Shown piece by piece: positions 1 through 6,146 of a stretch of 8,239 nt of DNA. The translations under genes were made by a program, and so were the position numbers. Position 1 is the first letter of the stretch, and every line of letters begins with the position of its first letter. The notes below the pieces were generated by a model. It saw only the letters and a list, made by a program, of their open reading frames with translations, was not told where the DNA came from and did not search any database. The DNA lies in assembly GCA_017470325.1 (NCBI GenBank), contig JAFUES010000017.1, positions 1 to 8,239 on the forward strand. The letters are read 5' to 3'. The DNA comes from Oscillospiraceae bacterium (GTDB taxonomy: Bacteria > Bacillota_A > Clostridia > Oscillospirales > Oscillospiraceae).

Positions 1-140
1 AGGAAGTTCATGGCCAGACTCAAAGCGACGATGGCCAGGCCCGGATGGGGCACGACCCGGTTGGCCAGGGCGAAAACCACCTCAAAAAACAGCTCCAGCG
101 GCCCGATCAGCAATTTGTAAAGAGCGCTCCAAAATGACAT
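1..140 (-). CDS. yidC: YidC/Oxa1-family membrane insertase, N-terminal fragment
   Basis: Partial gene running off the left edge; only the first 46 codons are visible. They encode a hydrophobic N-terminus starting MSFWSALYKLLIGPLELFFE and continuing to ALSLAMNF. Two features fit the start of YidC/Oxa1 insertases from clostridia: the GPLELFFE stretch, and a later hydrophobic segment ending in a LAMNF-type motif just before the conserved core. Family members insert and fold inner-membrane proteins. There is no lipoprotein cysteine and no large extracytoplasmic N-domain. The ATG lies 13 bp after the stop of the CPBP protease gene, and an AGGAAG-rich ribosome binding site sits in that junction, so co-transcription is likely. 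Because it lies beside polymer-transferase genes and not in an rnpA context, it may be a second, surface-polymer-associated paralogue. The conserved core is outside the window, so the family call rests on the N-terminus alone. Confidence 0.72.
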   Translation of the reverse strand, partial: MSFWSALYKLLIGPLELFFEVVFALANRVVPHPGLAIVALSLAMNF

Positions 141-153
141 GCGTCGTTACTTC

Positions 154-828
154 CTATCTTCCTTCGCCAGGGCGAAGGACAAGGCGGACAAAGACCGCCA
201 GAGAGACCGCCGCGCCCAGCGCACTGCAGAAAACAGGCAGCGGAACCAGCGGCCAGATATAAGACATGAGGTTTACCAGGATATGTACAATAAGCGGCGG
301 GACCAGGCTCTGCTCCTTATCCGTCAGCAGGCCCAGGACCAGACCGAGAAACAGCGCGGGAAGCGCCCCCGGCCAGCCGTGCCCCGCCGCAAAGAGCAGG
401 GAGCTGAACGCCAGCGCCCAGCCGCGGCCCACCAGGGCCTCGCCCCGCCGGAAGACCAGGCCGCGGTAAACCAGTTCCTCCGCCGCCGGGGCGGCAAAGG
501 CATAGGCCGCGATCGGGAGAAGGCCGGTATCGCCTGCCGCCCGGGCGCCGGGCAACAGCTGCAGGGCGGCGCTGAAGCCCAGGGCAAACAGCACCCAGAC
601 GCATACCGCGCCCGGCGTGGGGATCGCCTCCTGCCGCGGCGGCATACGTCGCCGGTACCAGACCAGGGCGGCAAAGGCCAGCGGGAGCGCGGCGATCAGC
701 GTGCACAGCGCCGGCGGTAAACCACCGGCGCGCAGGCCCGCCTGAACAGCGGCATCCAACACCAGGTACAGCAGCGCCGGAAGCAGCGCGGCGAGGATCC
801 GCCGGGCCGGAGAGTCAAGCCTGCTCAC
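154..828 (-). CDS. CPBP-family intramembrane metalloprotease (Abi/CAAX-like)
   Basis: A 224-residue, very hydrophobic protein with about six to seven predicted membrane segments. It carries the three CPBP (Rce1/Abi) motifs in order: EELVYRG at about 117-123 (glutamate pair and arginine), FAAGH at 146-150 (F-x3-H), and HILVN at 182-186 (H-x3-N). These supply the glutamate and histidine residues that in this family form the zinc site inside the membrane, so an active protease is plausible. Family members process prenylated proteins or peptides or act in bacteriocin immunity; the substrate here is unknown. The start is GTG, 14 bp inside the end of the upstream glycerophosphotransferase-like gene and with no clear Shine-Dalgarno, which suggests translational coupling. 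No in-frame ATG comes early enough to be an alternative. Its position just before the YidC-like gene suggests a role in envelope or membrane-protein maturation, which is inferred from context only. Confidence 0.85.
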   Translation of the reverse strand: MSRLDSPARRILAALLPALLYLVLDAAVQAGLRAGGLPPALCTLIAALPLAFAALVWYRRRMPPRQEAIPTPGAVCVWVLFALGFSAALQLLPGARAAGDTGLLPIAAYAFAAPAAEELVYRGLVFRRGEALVGRGWALAFSSLLFAAGHGWPGALPALFLGLVLGLLTDKEQSLVPPLIVHILVNLMSYIWPLVPLPVFCSALGAAVSLAVFVRLVLRPGEGR

Positions 829-2071
829 GGGCCGTATCGGCGTTTTTGGCTTCCTGCAGCTGCCGGTATTTCTCCATCAGATAATCCACCGTGCGCACCG
901 CGCCCTCGCCCATGTACTGCCAAGTCTCCCGGCGGGCGGCGTCACGGTTCTGCTGGAAGCGGGGGTCTTCGATGCACGTGTCGATGACTGTGCGGATCTG
1001 ATCCAGATTCTCCGCCGTCAGCTGCATGCCGATCTTGGGGAGGGTCTGGAAGGTCCAAAGCTCTTCATCCAGCCAGTAAGCGTCGTAGGGGGATTTATCA
1101 AAGGTGGTGTCCGCATAGATGACCGGCTTGTCGAATACCAGGGAGAAATCGAAGATGACGCCGGAGAAGTCGGAGATCAGGATATCCGAGCGGCGGAGCA
1201 CCTGGAAGTTGTCGTTGTCCCGGTTCCATTCCAGCTGGTCGCTGTCCGGATAGCGGGCCATCAGATCGTCGATCAAGTCCTTCTCGGAGGTGAAAGACTG
1301 GGGATGGGGACGGACGACCACATGATAGCCAGTGGCCAGCAGCGCGTCGATGATCTTCCCGCCGTAGCGGTTGAAGATGGCGCTCTCACCCCAGGAGGGG
1401 GCCAGCAGCACCGTGCGGGGCTTGTCACCCAGAGGCTCCGCCTGATCCAGCCGGGCCTTCATCACGTCCATATAGGGCAGGCCTACGATGGGTACTTCCT
1501 TGGCTGGGAGGTTGCGCAGGGCTTCCAGCCGGCGCACCTGCTCTACCTGGTAATCTCCGGAGAGCAGGATGGCGTCGTAGTAGTCGATGCCGAACATGCG
1601 GTAGACAGTGATGTCGCTGGCTGCGTGGGCGATGTGGGCGTAAAACTTCACATCCCGGGAGCGCTTCCACTGATACACCTCCAGACCGGGGGTGCTGGAC
1701 AACAGGACGTCCGCCTTGAGCATGTTCAGCTTGGCAAAGGCCTTGTTGCCCTCACCGATGAACTGGCACTTTACATGCTCGTAGCTCTTGTTCAGCGCCG
1801 GATCGTCGGGGGAGGCGGTCATGTAGACCAGCGCCTGCCCTCGCTTTTCAAATTCATCGCAGATGGGCTCGAACACGTTCCAGTAACGCTTGCTGTCGGT
1901 GAAAATGGCAAAGGGAAGCGTATCACCGCTGTCCTTGGCCGCTTTGCCGCCGGTGAGATAGAAGCGGAGCTTCATAAAGCTGTCCCGCAGTGCATAAATG
2001 CCAGCGCCCAAAACGCCGATCAAAATCGTAAAAAGCATGCTCCCCGTGCCGGGATCGATATAAAACCGCAT
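815..2071 (-). CDS. Membrane-anchored CDP-glycerol glycerophosphotransferase-family protein
   Basis: A 418-residue protein. Residues 1-10 read MRFYIDPGTG and lead into one hydrophobic segment (about 11-28), which should anchor it at the cytoplasmic face of the membrane. The rest is a GT-B-like glycerophosphotransferase fold. AHIAHA (145-150) sits where TagF-type enzymes carry their first catalytic histidine. Also visible are LLAPSW (222-227), RPHP (254-257, second histidine H256) and ISDFSGVIFDF (299-309), the counterpart of the DYSS nucleotide-phosphate motif. TagF relatives transfer glycerol-phosphate from CDP-glycerol to build teichoic acid. The divergent first motif (no WHG) means donor or acceptor may differ. 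The ATG is preceded by AAAGGAG at a 7-nt spacing, a strong site. It is the first gene of the leftward operon, overlaps the protease gene, and is divergent from the choline operon. Family assignment is firm; the exact substrate is not. Confidence 0.82.
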   Translation of the reverse strand: MRFYIDPGTGSMLFTILIGVLGAGIYALRDSFMKLRFYLTGGKAAKDSGDTLPFAIFTDSKRYWNVFEPICDEFEKRGQALVYMTASPDDPALNKSYEHVKCQFIGEGNKAFAKLNMLKADVLLSSTPGLEVYQWKRSRDVKFYAHIAHAASDITVYRMFGIDYYDAILLSGDYQVEQVRRLEALRNLPAKEVPIVGLPYMDVMKARLDQAEPLGDKPRTVLLAPSWGESAIFNRYGGKIIDALLATGYHVVVRPHPQSFTSEKDLIDDLMARYPDSDQLEWNRDNDNFQVLRRSDILISDFSGVIFDFSLVFDKPVIYADTTFDKSPYDAYWLDEELWTFQTLPKIGMQLTAENLDQIRTVIDTCIEDPRFQQNRDAARRETWQYMGEGAVRTVDYLMEKYRQLQEAKNADTAREQA

Positions 2072-2158
2072 GCGAGTTCTCCTTTATCATCCATAAAACT
2101 TGTCGGTAACCTTGGCTTTGTATAGCAGTTTTTCTACAAAATACCAATGGGTACTGAC

Positions 2159-2193
2159 ATTGTATACTATCATACTGCGTAGTTCTTTGTCAA
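2159..2193 (-). promoter_or_regulatory. Candidate promoter of the leftward operon
   Basis: On the minus strand a perfect TTGACA -35 lies at 2193-2188. Two -10 candidates follow: GATAGT (2171-2166, spacer 16), or TAGTAT (2169-2164, spacer 18), which has an upstream TG as in extended -10 promoters. The AT-rich stretch continues to 2159. Transcription would begin near 2157 and give a leader of about 85 nt before the glycerophosphotransferase-like gene. The -35 is convincing; the exact -10 is ambiguous. Confidence 0.55.
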
Positions 2194-2211
2194 CTTTTCT
2201 GCGCCATGCAG

Positions 2212-2238
2212 GCCTTTTGAGACGTAGAGAAAAAAGGC
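2212..2238. repeat. Inverted repeat between the divergent promoters
   Basis: GCCTTTT at 2212-2218 is perfectly complementary to AAAAGGC at 2232-2238, with a 13-nt loop. It lies upstream of both divergent -35 elements, so it would not be in either mRNA. It could be a protein-binding or bending site, or chance in an A/T-rich spacer. Confidence 0.35.
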
Positions 2239-2272
2239 TGCCGGGTATCTGAGAAATTCGGCGTGCAAGGTC

Positions 2273-2301
2273 TTGACATTGTTCATTTTTGGATGTACAA
2301 T
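2273..2301 (+). promoter_or_regulatory. Sigma-A-type promoter of the lic operon
   Basis: TTGACA at 2273-2278 and TACAAT at 2296-2301 are separated by exactly 17 bp, giving a 6/6 match at -35 and 5/6 at -10. Transcription should start near 2308, leaving about a 63-nt leader before the ATG at 2371. The only other rightward promoter seen in the window lies far downstream, so this one probably drives the fusion gene, the second kinase gene and the permease gene. Confidence 0.85.
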
Positions 2302-2302
2302 G
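2277..2302. promoter_or_regulatory. Candidate operator: inverted repeat spanning -35 to -10
   Basis: CATTGTTCAT (2277-2286) and ATGTACAATG (2293-2302) form an inverted repeat with 10-bp arms, 9 of 10 positions complementary, separated by six bases. It fills the promoter spacer and covers the -10, so a bound dimeric regulator would block RNA polymerase. The winged-helix domain at the N-terminus of the first gene of the operon is an obvious candidate binder, which is an inference. The left half (TGACATTGT) recurs at 2155-2163 in the promoter region of the divergent operon. Confidence 0.6.
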
Positions 2303-2347
2303 CACAAGAATGAACGGCCTGGATATAAAGATTATGTTCAGACCGGG

Positions 2348-2353
2348 AAGGAG
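2348..2353 (+). promoter_or_regulatory. Ribosome binding site with unusually long spacing
   Basis: AAGGAG lies 17 nt before the ATG of the fusion gene, longer than the usual 5-10 nt. The bases between are a purine run rich in GAAA. No in-frame ATG, GTG or TTG lies between the site and 2371, so the start is kept. Weak pairing by the nearer AGAAAG may be used instead, and translation may be modest. Confidence 0.5.
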
Positions 2354-2370
2354 AAGAAAGAAAAGAAAAC

Positions 2371-4140
2371 ATGACACGCAACGAATTTAACTTGCTGTAC
2401 GCCATCAAGAAATATGGCATACAGAGTTATCGCAAACTGGGGGAGCTGGCCGACGTGTCCACCGGCTACATCTCCCAGACGGTCAAGACCTTTAAGGAAA
2501 AAGGGTTGGTGGATGGCAAGAGCATCACCGACAAGGGCCTGGAGGCGCTGCTGCCCTACAAGGTGGACAACGCGGTGATCATGGCGGCCGGCATGTCCAC
2601 GCGCTTTGTGCCCATCAGTCTGGAAAAACCAAAGGGACTGTTGGTAGTAAAGGGCGAAGTCCTGATCGAGCGGCAGATCGAACAGCTGCAGGCGGCCGGG
2701 ATCCGGGAGATCGTGCTGGTGCTGGGTTACAAGAAGGAAGCTTTCTTTTATTTGGAGAGTAAGTACGAGGGGCTGAAGATCGTCATCAATCCCGAGTACA
2801 ACACCAAGAACAACACCCACACCTTGTACTTGGCGCAGCGTTATATCAAAAACACCTACATCTGCTCTTCGGACGACTATTTTACGGATAACCCCTTTGA
2901 GGAATATGTGTATGAGTCCTACTATGCGGCGATCCATGTGACGGAGAAAACCAATGAGTGGTACATGACCCCGGACGCCAAGGGTTACATCGCCAGAGTG
3001 GACAAGAGCGGAGCCGAGGGCGATATCATGCTGGGCCACGTGTATTGGGATCGGGCCTTTTCCGCGGCCATGCTGCAGATCCTCAATGAAGACCACGGTG
3101 TGGGCAACTATGATACTGTGCTCTGGGAGCAGGTACTGACAGACAACCTCAAAGTCTTGCCGCCAATGTCGATCAAGGTCTATCCCGACGGGATGATTTT
3201 TGAATTCGATTCTCTGGACGAATTGAGGGCTTTCGACGACAGCTACGTCAATCACACCCACAGCAAGATCATGAAGAACATCGCGGATGTCATGCATTGC
3301 CAGGAGAGCGATATCCTGAACTTCAAGGCCATCAAGTTGGGCATGAACAACAGCACCTTCATGTTCCAGATGAGAGGGAAGAAATACGTCTATCGGCATC
3401 CCGGTGACGGATCGGAGGCCATGATCTCCCGCAAGCATGAAAAGAAGGCGCTGGAGTTGGCCAAGTCCATCGGCGTGGAACCCACTTTCCTCTATATGGA
3501 TGAGGAAGAGGGCTGGAAGATCAGCGCCTATGTGGAGGATATCCGCACGCCCTCCTATGACAGCTTCGAGGATTCCAGGCGCGTGCTGGCTGTACTCCGC
3601 ACTCTCCATGAGAAAAAGCTCACGGTGGACTGGTCCTTCCTGCCCTGGGAGGGGGCCAACAGGATCGAGGAGATCCTTCGCGGCGAAAAGGGCGGCATTG
3701 CTGACCATGAATTCCGACAGCTGAAAGCGGATGTGGAGAAGTGCTTCCGCAAATGCGAAGGCGATGGCGTGGAAAGCTGCTTCTGCCACTGCGACACCTA
3801 TGCGTCCAACTGGATGCTGACCGATCGGGGAGATACCATCCTGATCGATTGGGAATATGCCGGCAACGCGGATCCCGGCTGCGACCTGGGAGCCTATATC
3901 ATGGACTCCAAGTGGGAAATCCAGGAGGCCGAGCGCTTCGTGAAGGAATACTGCGGCGAGGCATATAACGATACACTGCGCTTCCACTATCTGGCTTACA
4001 CGGCCATCGTGGCCTATTACTGGTATGTCTGGGCGCTGTATCAGGAGTCCTGCGGCACAGTCATGGGCGAAAGCCTGTACAACTGGCGGGTGATGGCCAG
4101 ACGCTACAGCCATTATCTGGTGGAGCAGTATCAACTGTAA
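2371..4140 (+). CDS. licC: Winged-HTH / LicC-like cytidylyltransferase / LicA-like choline kinase fusion
   Basis: A 589-residue cytoplasmic protein with three parts. Residues 1-62 are a winged helix-turn-helix: LGELADVSTGYISQTVKTF is the HTH, followed by a short wing and TDKGLEAL. Residues 66-290 are a nucleotidyltransferase of the LicC type: AAGMSTRF (72-79) is the nucleotide loop, KPKGL is at 86-90, SSDDYF (166-171) carries metal-binding aspartates, and the LicC-typical end FEFDSLDELR is at 277-286. Residues about 310-589 are a LicA/aminoglycoside-phosphotransferase-type kinase: LGMNNSTF loop (323-330), catalytic HCDTYASN (473-480, in place of the usual HND) and DWEYAG (493-498). The predicted role is to phosphorylate choline (or a related amino alcohol) and convert it to the CDP form for surface polymer decoration. 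All key kinase residues (H473, D475, N480, D493) are kept. The HTH suggests self-regulation at 2277-2302. Ethanolamine or another alcohol remains possible as substrate. Confidence 0.88.
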   Translation: MTRNEFNLLYAIKKYGIQSYRKLGELADVSTGYISQTVKTFKEKGLVDGKSITDKGLEALLPYKVDNAVIMAAGMSTRFVPISLEKPKGLLVVKGEVLIERQIEQLQAAGIREIVLVLGYKKEAFFYLESKYEGLKIVINPEYNTKNNTHTLYLAQRYIKNTYICSSDDYFTDNPFEEYVYESYYAAIHVTEKTNEWYMTPDAKGYIARVDKSGAEGDIMLGHVYWDRAFSAAMLQILNEDHGVGNYDTVLWEQVLTDNLKVLPPMSIKVYPDGMIFEFDSLDELRAFDDSYVNHTHSKIMKNIADVMHCQESDILNFKAIKLGMNNSTFMFQMRGKKYVYRHPGDGSEAMISRKHEKKALELAKSIGVEPTFLYMDEEEGWKISAYVEDIRTPSYDSFEDSRRVLAVLRTLHEKKLTVDWSFLPWEGANRIEEILRGEKGGIADHEFRQLKADVEKCFRKCEGDGVESCFCHCDTYASNWMLTDRGDTILIDWEYAGNADPGCDLGAYIMDSKWEIQEAERFVKEYCGEAYNDTLRFHYLAYTAIVAYYWYVWALYQESCGTVMGESLYNWRVMARRYSHYLVEQYQL

Positions 4141-4146
4141 AAGGGG

Positions 4147-4177
4147 CGCCCGCGGGCGGGCTCCGGCAGCCCACCGC
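4147..4177 (+). other. GC-rich hairpin between fusion gene and second kinase gene
   Basis: The 91-nt gap begins with an extremely GC-rich block. GGGCT (4158-4162) pairs with AGCCC (4168-4172) around a CCGGC loop, and the stem can extend outward with mismatches through GCGG and CCGC. The palindrome GCCCGCGGGC lies just before. No U-run follows, so it is not a classical terminator. The next 40 nt turn A/T-rich and lead into the kinase ribosome binding site. It may stabilise or partly uncouple the upstream mRNA segment. Confidence 0.4.
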
Positions 4178-4231
4178 TGCGCTTTCCGATCAAGAGATCT
4201 ATTAAAAATAATACATTGAAGGAGAACAAAA

Positions 4232-5146
4232 ATGGCAGAACTGGTACGTGAAATTGTCCCTGAGGATATTGAGAAGGTGCATGCCCTGCTGAAAGAAGCG
4301 GTTGGGCAGCAGGAGGTCAAGGACCTACAGCGTCTGGGCGGCATGACCAATCATTCCTATAAGGCGACCATGGCTGACGGTCAGGAGTATCTGGTGCGGA
4401 TCCCCGGCGAGGGGACCGAGGAGATGATCAACCGTCTGGATGAGCGCAAAAGCACGGAGCTTGCCTGCAATTTGAAGATCGACTCCGAGCTGCTGCTCTT
4501 TACCGACGACGGTCGGAAGGTGATGCGCTTTATCCACGATCCCCAGCCTATGAATGAGGAAGTGATGTCCCGCAAGGAGAACATCCTCCAGGCAGCGGAG
4601 CTGTTCCATCGGCTGCACACCTGCGGAGTAGACACCGGCGTCCGTTTCGAGGTCTTTGAGATGGCAGAGCTGTATGAGCGGATCATTCGCGACGGCGGCG
4701 TGGCCTTTTACGACGACTATGAGCAGGTAAAGCAGGAGGTCATGGACATCAAGGCCGCGGTGGACGCCAACGGCGCAGCCCCCAAGGTACCCTGCCACAA
4801 CGACTCGCTGATGGGCAACTGGGTCCTGGACGGAGACGGAAGGCTCTACCTGATCGACTGGGAGTACTCCGGCATGAACGAGGCCATGTGGGACCTGTCC
4901 TGCCTGTCCATCGAGGCCGCCTATACGCCTGTGGAAGATGAGATCCTGCTGAACGCCTACTACGGACAGGAGGCTACGCTGGAGCAGAAGAAGAGATTTG
5001 TAGCAGCAAAGCTGTATGTGGACTATCTGTGGACCCTTTGGGGCCTGACCAGGGTCCCCTTCGACGGGCAGTTCATGCAGGAATACGCCGATGACCGCTA
5101 TGCCAGACTGAAGCGGAATCTGGACGCGTATCGGAAACTCAACTGA
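4232..5146 (+). CDS. licA: LicA-like choline/ethanolamine kinase family protein
   Basis: A 304-residue cytoplasmic kinase of the choline kinase/APH fold, close to the usual LicA length. Visible motifs are LGGMTNHSY (35-43, nucleotide loop), a conserved RIPGEGTE (56-63), FHRLH (125-129) in the helical region, the catalytic HNDSLMGN (189-196) and the metal-binding DWEYSG (209-214). In lic1 loci LicA phosphorylates imported choline using ATP, as the first step towards CDP-choline. The ATG at 4232 follows AAGGAG with 7 nt between, a strong site. It stands between the fusion gene (91 nt upstream) and the permease gene (14 nt downstream) and is probably on the same transcript. The odd point is that the fusion gene already carries a kinase domain, so the two may differ in substrate (for example choline versus ethanolamine) or one may have been recruited later. 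Confidence 0.9.
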   Translation: MAELVREIVPEDIEKVHALLKEAVGQQEVKDLQRLGGMTNHSYKATMADGQEYLVRIPGEGTEEMINRLDERKSTELACNLKIDSELLLFTDDGRKVMRFIHDPQPMNEEVMSRKENILQAAELFHRLHTCGVDTGVRFEVFEMAELYERIIRDGGVAFYDDYEQVKQEVMDIKAAVDANGAAPKVPCHNDSLMGNWVLDGDGRLYLIDWEYSGMNEAMWDLSCLSIEAAYTPVEDEILLNAYYGQEATLEQKKRFVAAKLYVDYLWTLWGLTRVPFDGQFMQEYADDRYARLKRNLDAYRKLN

Positions 5147-5160
5147 GGGAGGGAAATAGT

Positions 5161-6099
5161 ATGGTTGCAGGTATCTTAGCCGGTATTACCTGGGCGTTGG
5201 AGACGATCATTCTGGGGATCGCTCTGGCAATGACGCCCTTTGTCAGCACGGAGCAGGCGATCGTCCTGGCACCCTTCGTGTCCACCTTTATCCATGACGC
5301 CTTCTCTGCGATCTGGGCCTGTGTGTACAACGGCGTGCGGGGCAACCTGGGCAATGTGGTCAAGGCACTGAAAACAAAAAGCGGCCGCTTCGTCGCCCTG
5401 GCCGCCGTCATCGGCGGGCCGGTCGGCATGACGGGCTATGTCCTCTCCGTGGCCAATATGGGCGCGTCCATCGGCGCGGTGGCCTCCGCCATTTTCCCGG
5501 CCATCGGCGCGGTTCTGGCCTACTTCTTCCTGAAGGAGAAAATGTCCTGGTACCGTTGGGTGTTCCTGATCCTCTCTCTGCTGGGCGTGTACGGCCTGAG
5601 CTACAGCCCGGAACTGAACATCACCAACTTCTGGCTGGGCTTTGTGGGATCACTGATGTGCGCCTTCGGCTGGGGCATCGAAGCGGTCATCGTTGCAAAA
5701 TCAGTTCAGGATGAGGCGGTAACGGATGAGATCGCCCTGCAGATCCGGCAGACCACGTCCGCACTGACCTACGGTATCGTGATCCTGCCCATTATCAAGG
5801 GCTGGGGCTTCACGGCTTCCCTGTTCAGCGGGACCGGCATGCTGTTGCCGACCATCGCGGTGGCCGCTCTGTTTGCGACGGTTTCGTATCTGTTCTATTA
5901 TCGGGCCATCTCCCAGATCGGCGCGTCCAAGTCCATGGCGCTGAACATTACCTATTCAGCCTGGGCGATCGTGTTCTCGTTGATCTTCTTCCGGGATACG
6001 AGTCTGCTCAATCCGGTTACCATTCTGTGTGCGCTGGCAGTGCTGGTATTCGGTATCCTGGCGGGCGCCGATTACAAAGAGCTGATCAAAAAAGAGTAA
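5161..6099 (+). CDS. licB: LicB-like choline permease (EamA/DMT superfamily)
   Basis: A 312-residue integral membrane protein with about ten hydrophobic segments in two EamA repeats. Repeat one spans about 3-147, ending after the cytoplasmic LKEKMSW loop and GVYGL. Repeat two spans about 157-303, ending before the charged tail DYKELIKKE. This inverted-repeat layout is that of the drug/metabolite transporter superfamily, which includes LicB, the choline importer of lic1 loci. Sequence alone gives the superfamily; the choline assignment comes from its place directly after two LicA-type kinase genes and a LicC-type gene. The ATG is preceded by AGGGAGGG with 7 nt spacing and starts 14 nt after the kinase stop, so the two genes are surely co-transcribed. 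It is the last gene before a strong hairpin. Ethanolamine or another small cation is an alternative substrate. Confidence 0.87.
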   Translation: MVAGILAGITWALETIILGIALAMTPFVSTEQAIVLAPFVSTFIHDAFSAIWACVYNGVRGNLGNVVKALKTKSGRFVALAAVIGGPVGMTGYVLSVANMGASIGAVASAIFPAIGAVLAYFFLKEKMSWYRWVFLILSLLGVYGLSYSPELNITNFWLGFVGSLMCAFGWGIEAVIVAKSVQDEAVTDEIALQIRQTTSALTYGIVILPIIKGWGFTASLFSGTGMLLPTIAVAALFATVSYLFYYRAISQIGASKSMALNITYSAWAIVFSLIFFRDTSLLNPVTILCALAVLVFGILAGADYKELIKKE

Positions 6100-6116
6100 A
6101 GGCTTTAGGCCAAGGG

Positions 6117-6146
6117 GAAACGCCGCACGGCAACGTGCGGCGTTTC
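6117..6146 (+). terminator. Hairpin terminator of the lic operon
   Basis: A perfect 13-bp stem (GAAACGCCGCACG at 6117-6129 with its complement at 6134-6146) is closed by a GCAA tetraloop of the stable GNRA class, 17 nt after the permease stop. The U-stretch is short and lies inside the stem (TTTC), so termination may be partial or assisted. Confidence 0.7.

Noticed and set aside
1304..2125. A 273-codon open frame on the plus strand opposite the anchored glycerophosphotransferase
   Set aside because: The minus-strand gene has family motifs, a strong ribosome binding site and operon context. The plus-strand frame has none and is a shadow.
2302..2370. Possible riboswitch in the leader of the lic operon
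   Set aside because: The leader is only about 63 nt, largely a purine run, with no hairpin plus U-run and no known riboswitch core.
2338..4350. A 670-codon open frame on the minus strand opposite the fusion gene
   Set aside because: It lies antisense to a gene with three clear domains and shows histidine- and isoleucine-rich composition typical of a frame shadow in GC-biased coding DNA. It has no recognisable motif and no ribosome binding site.
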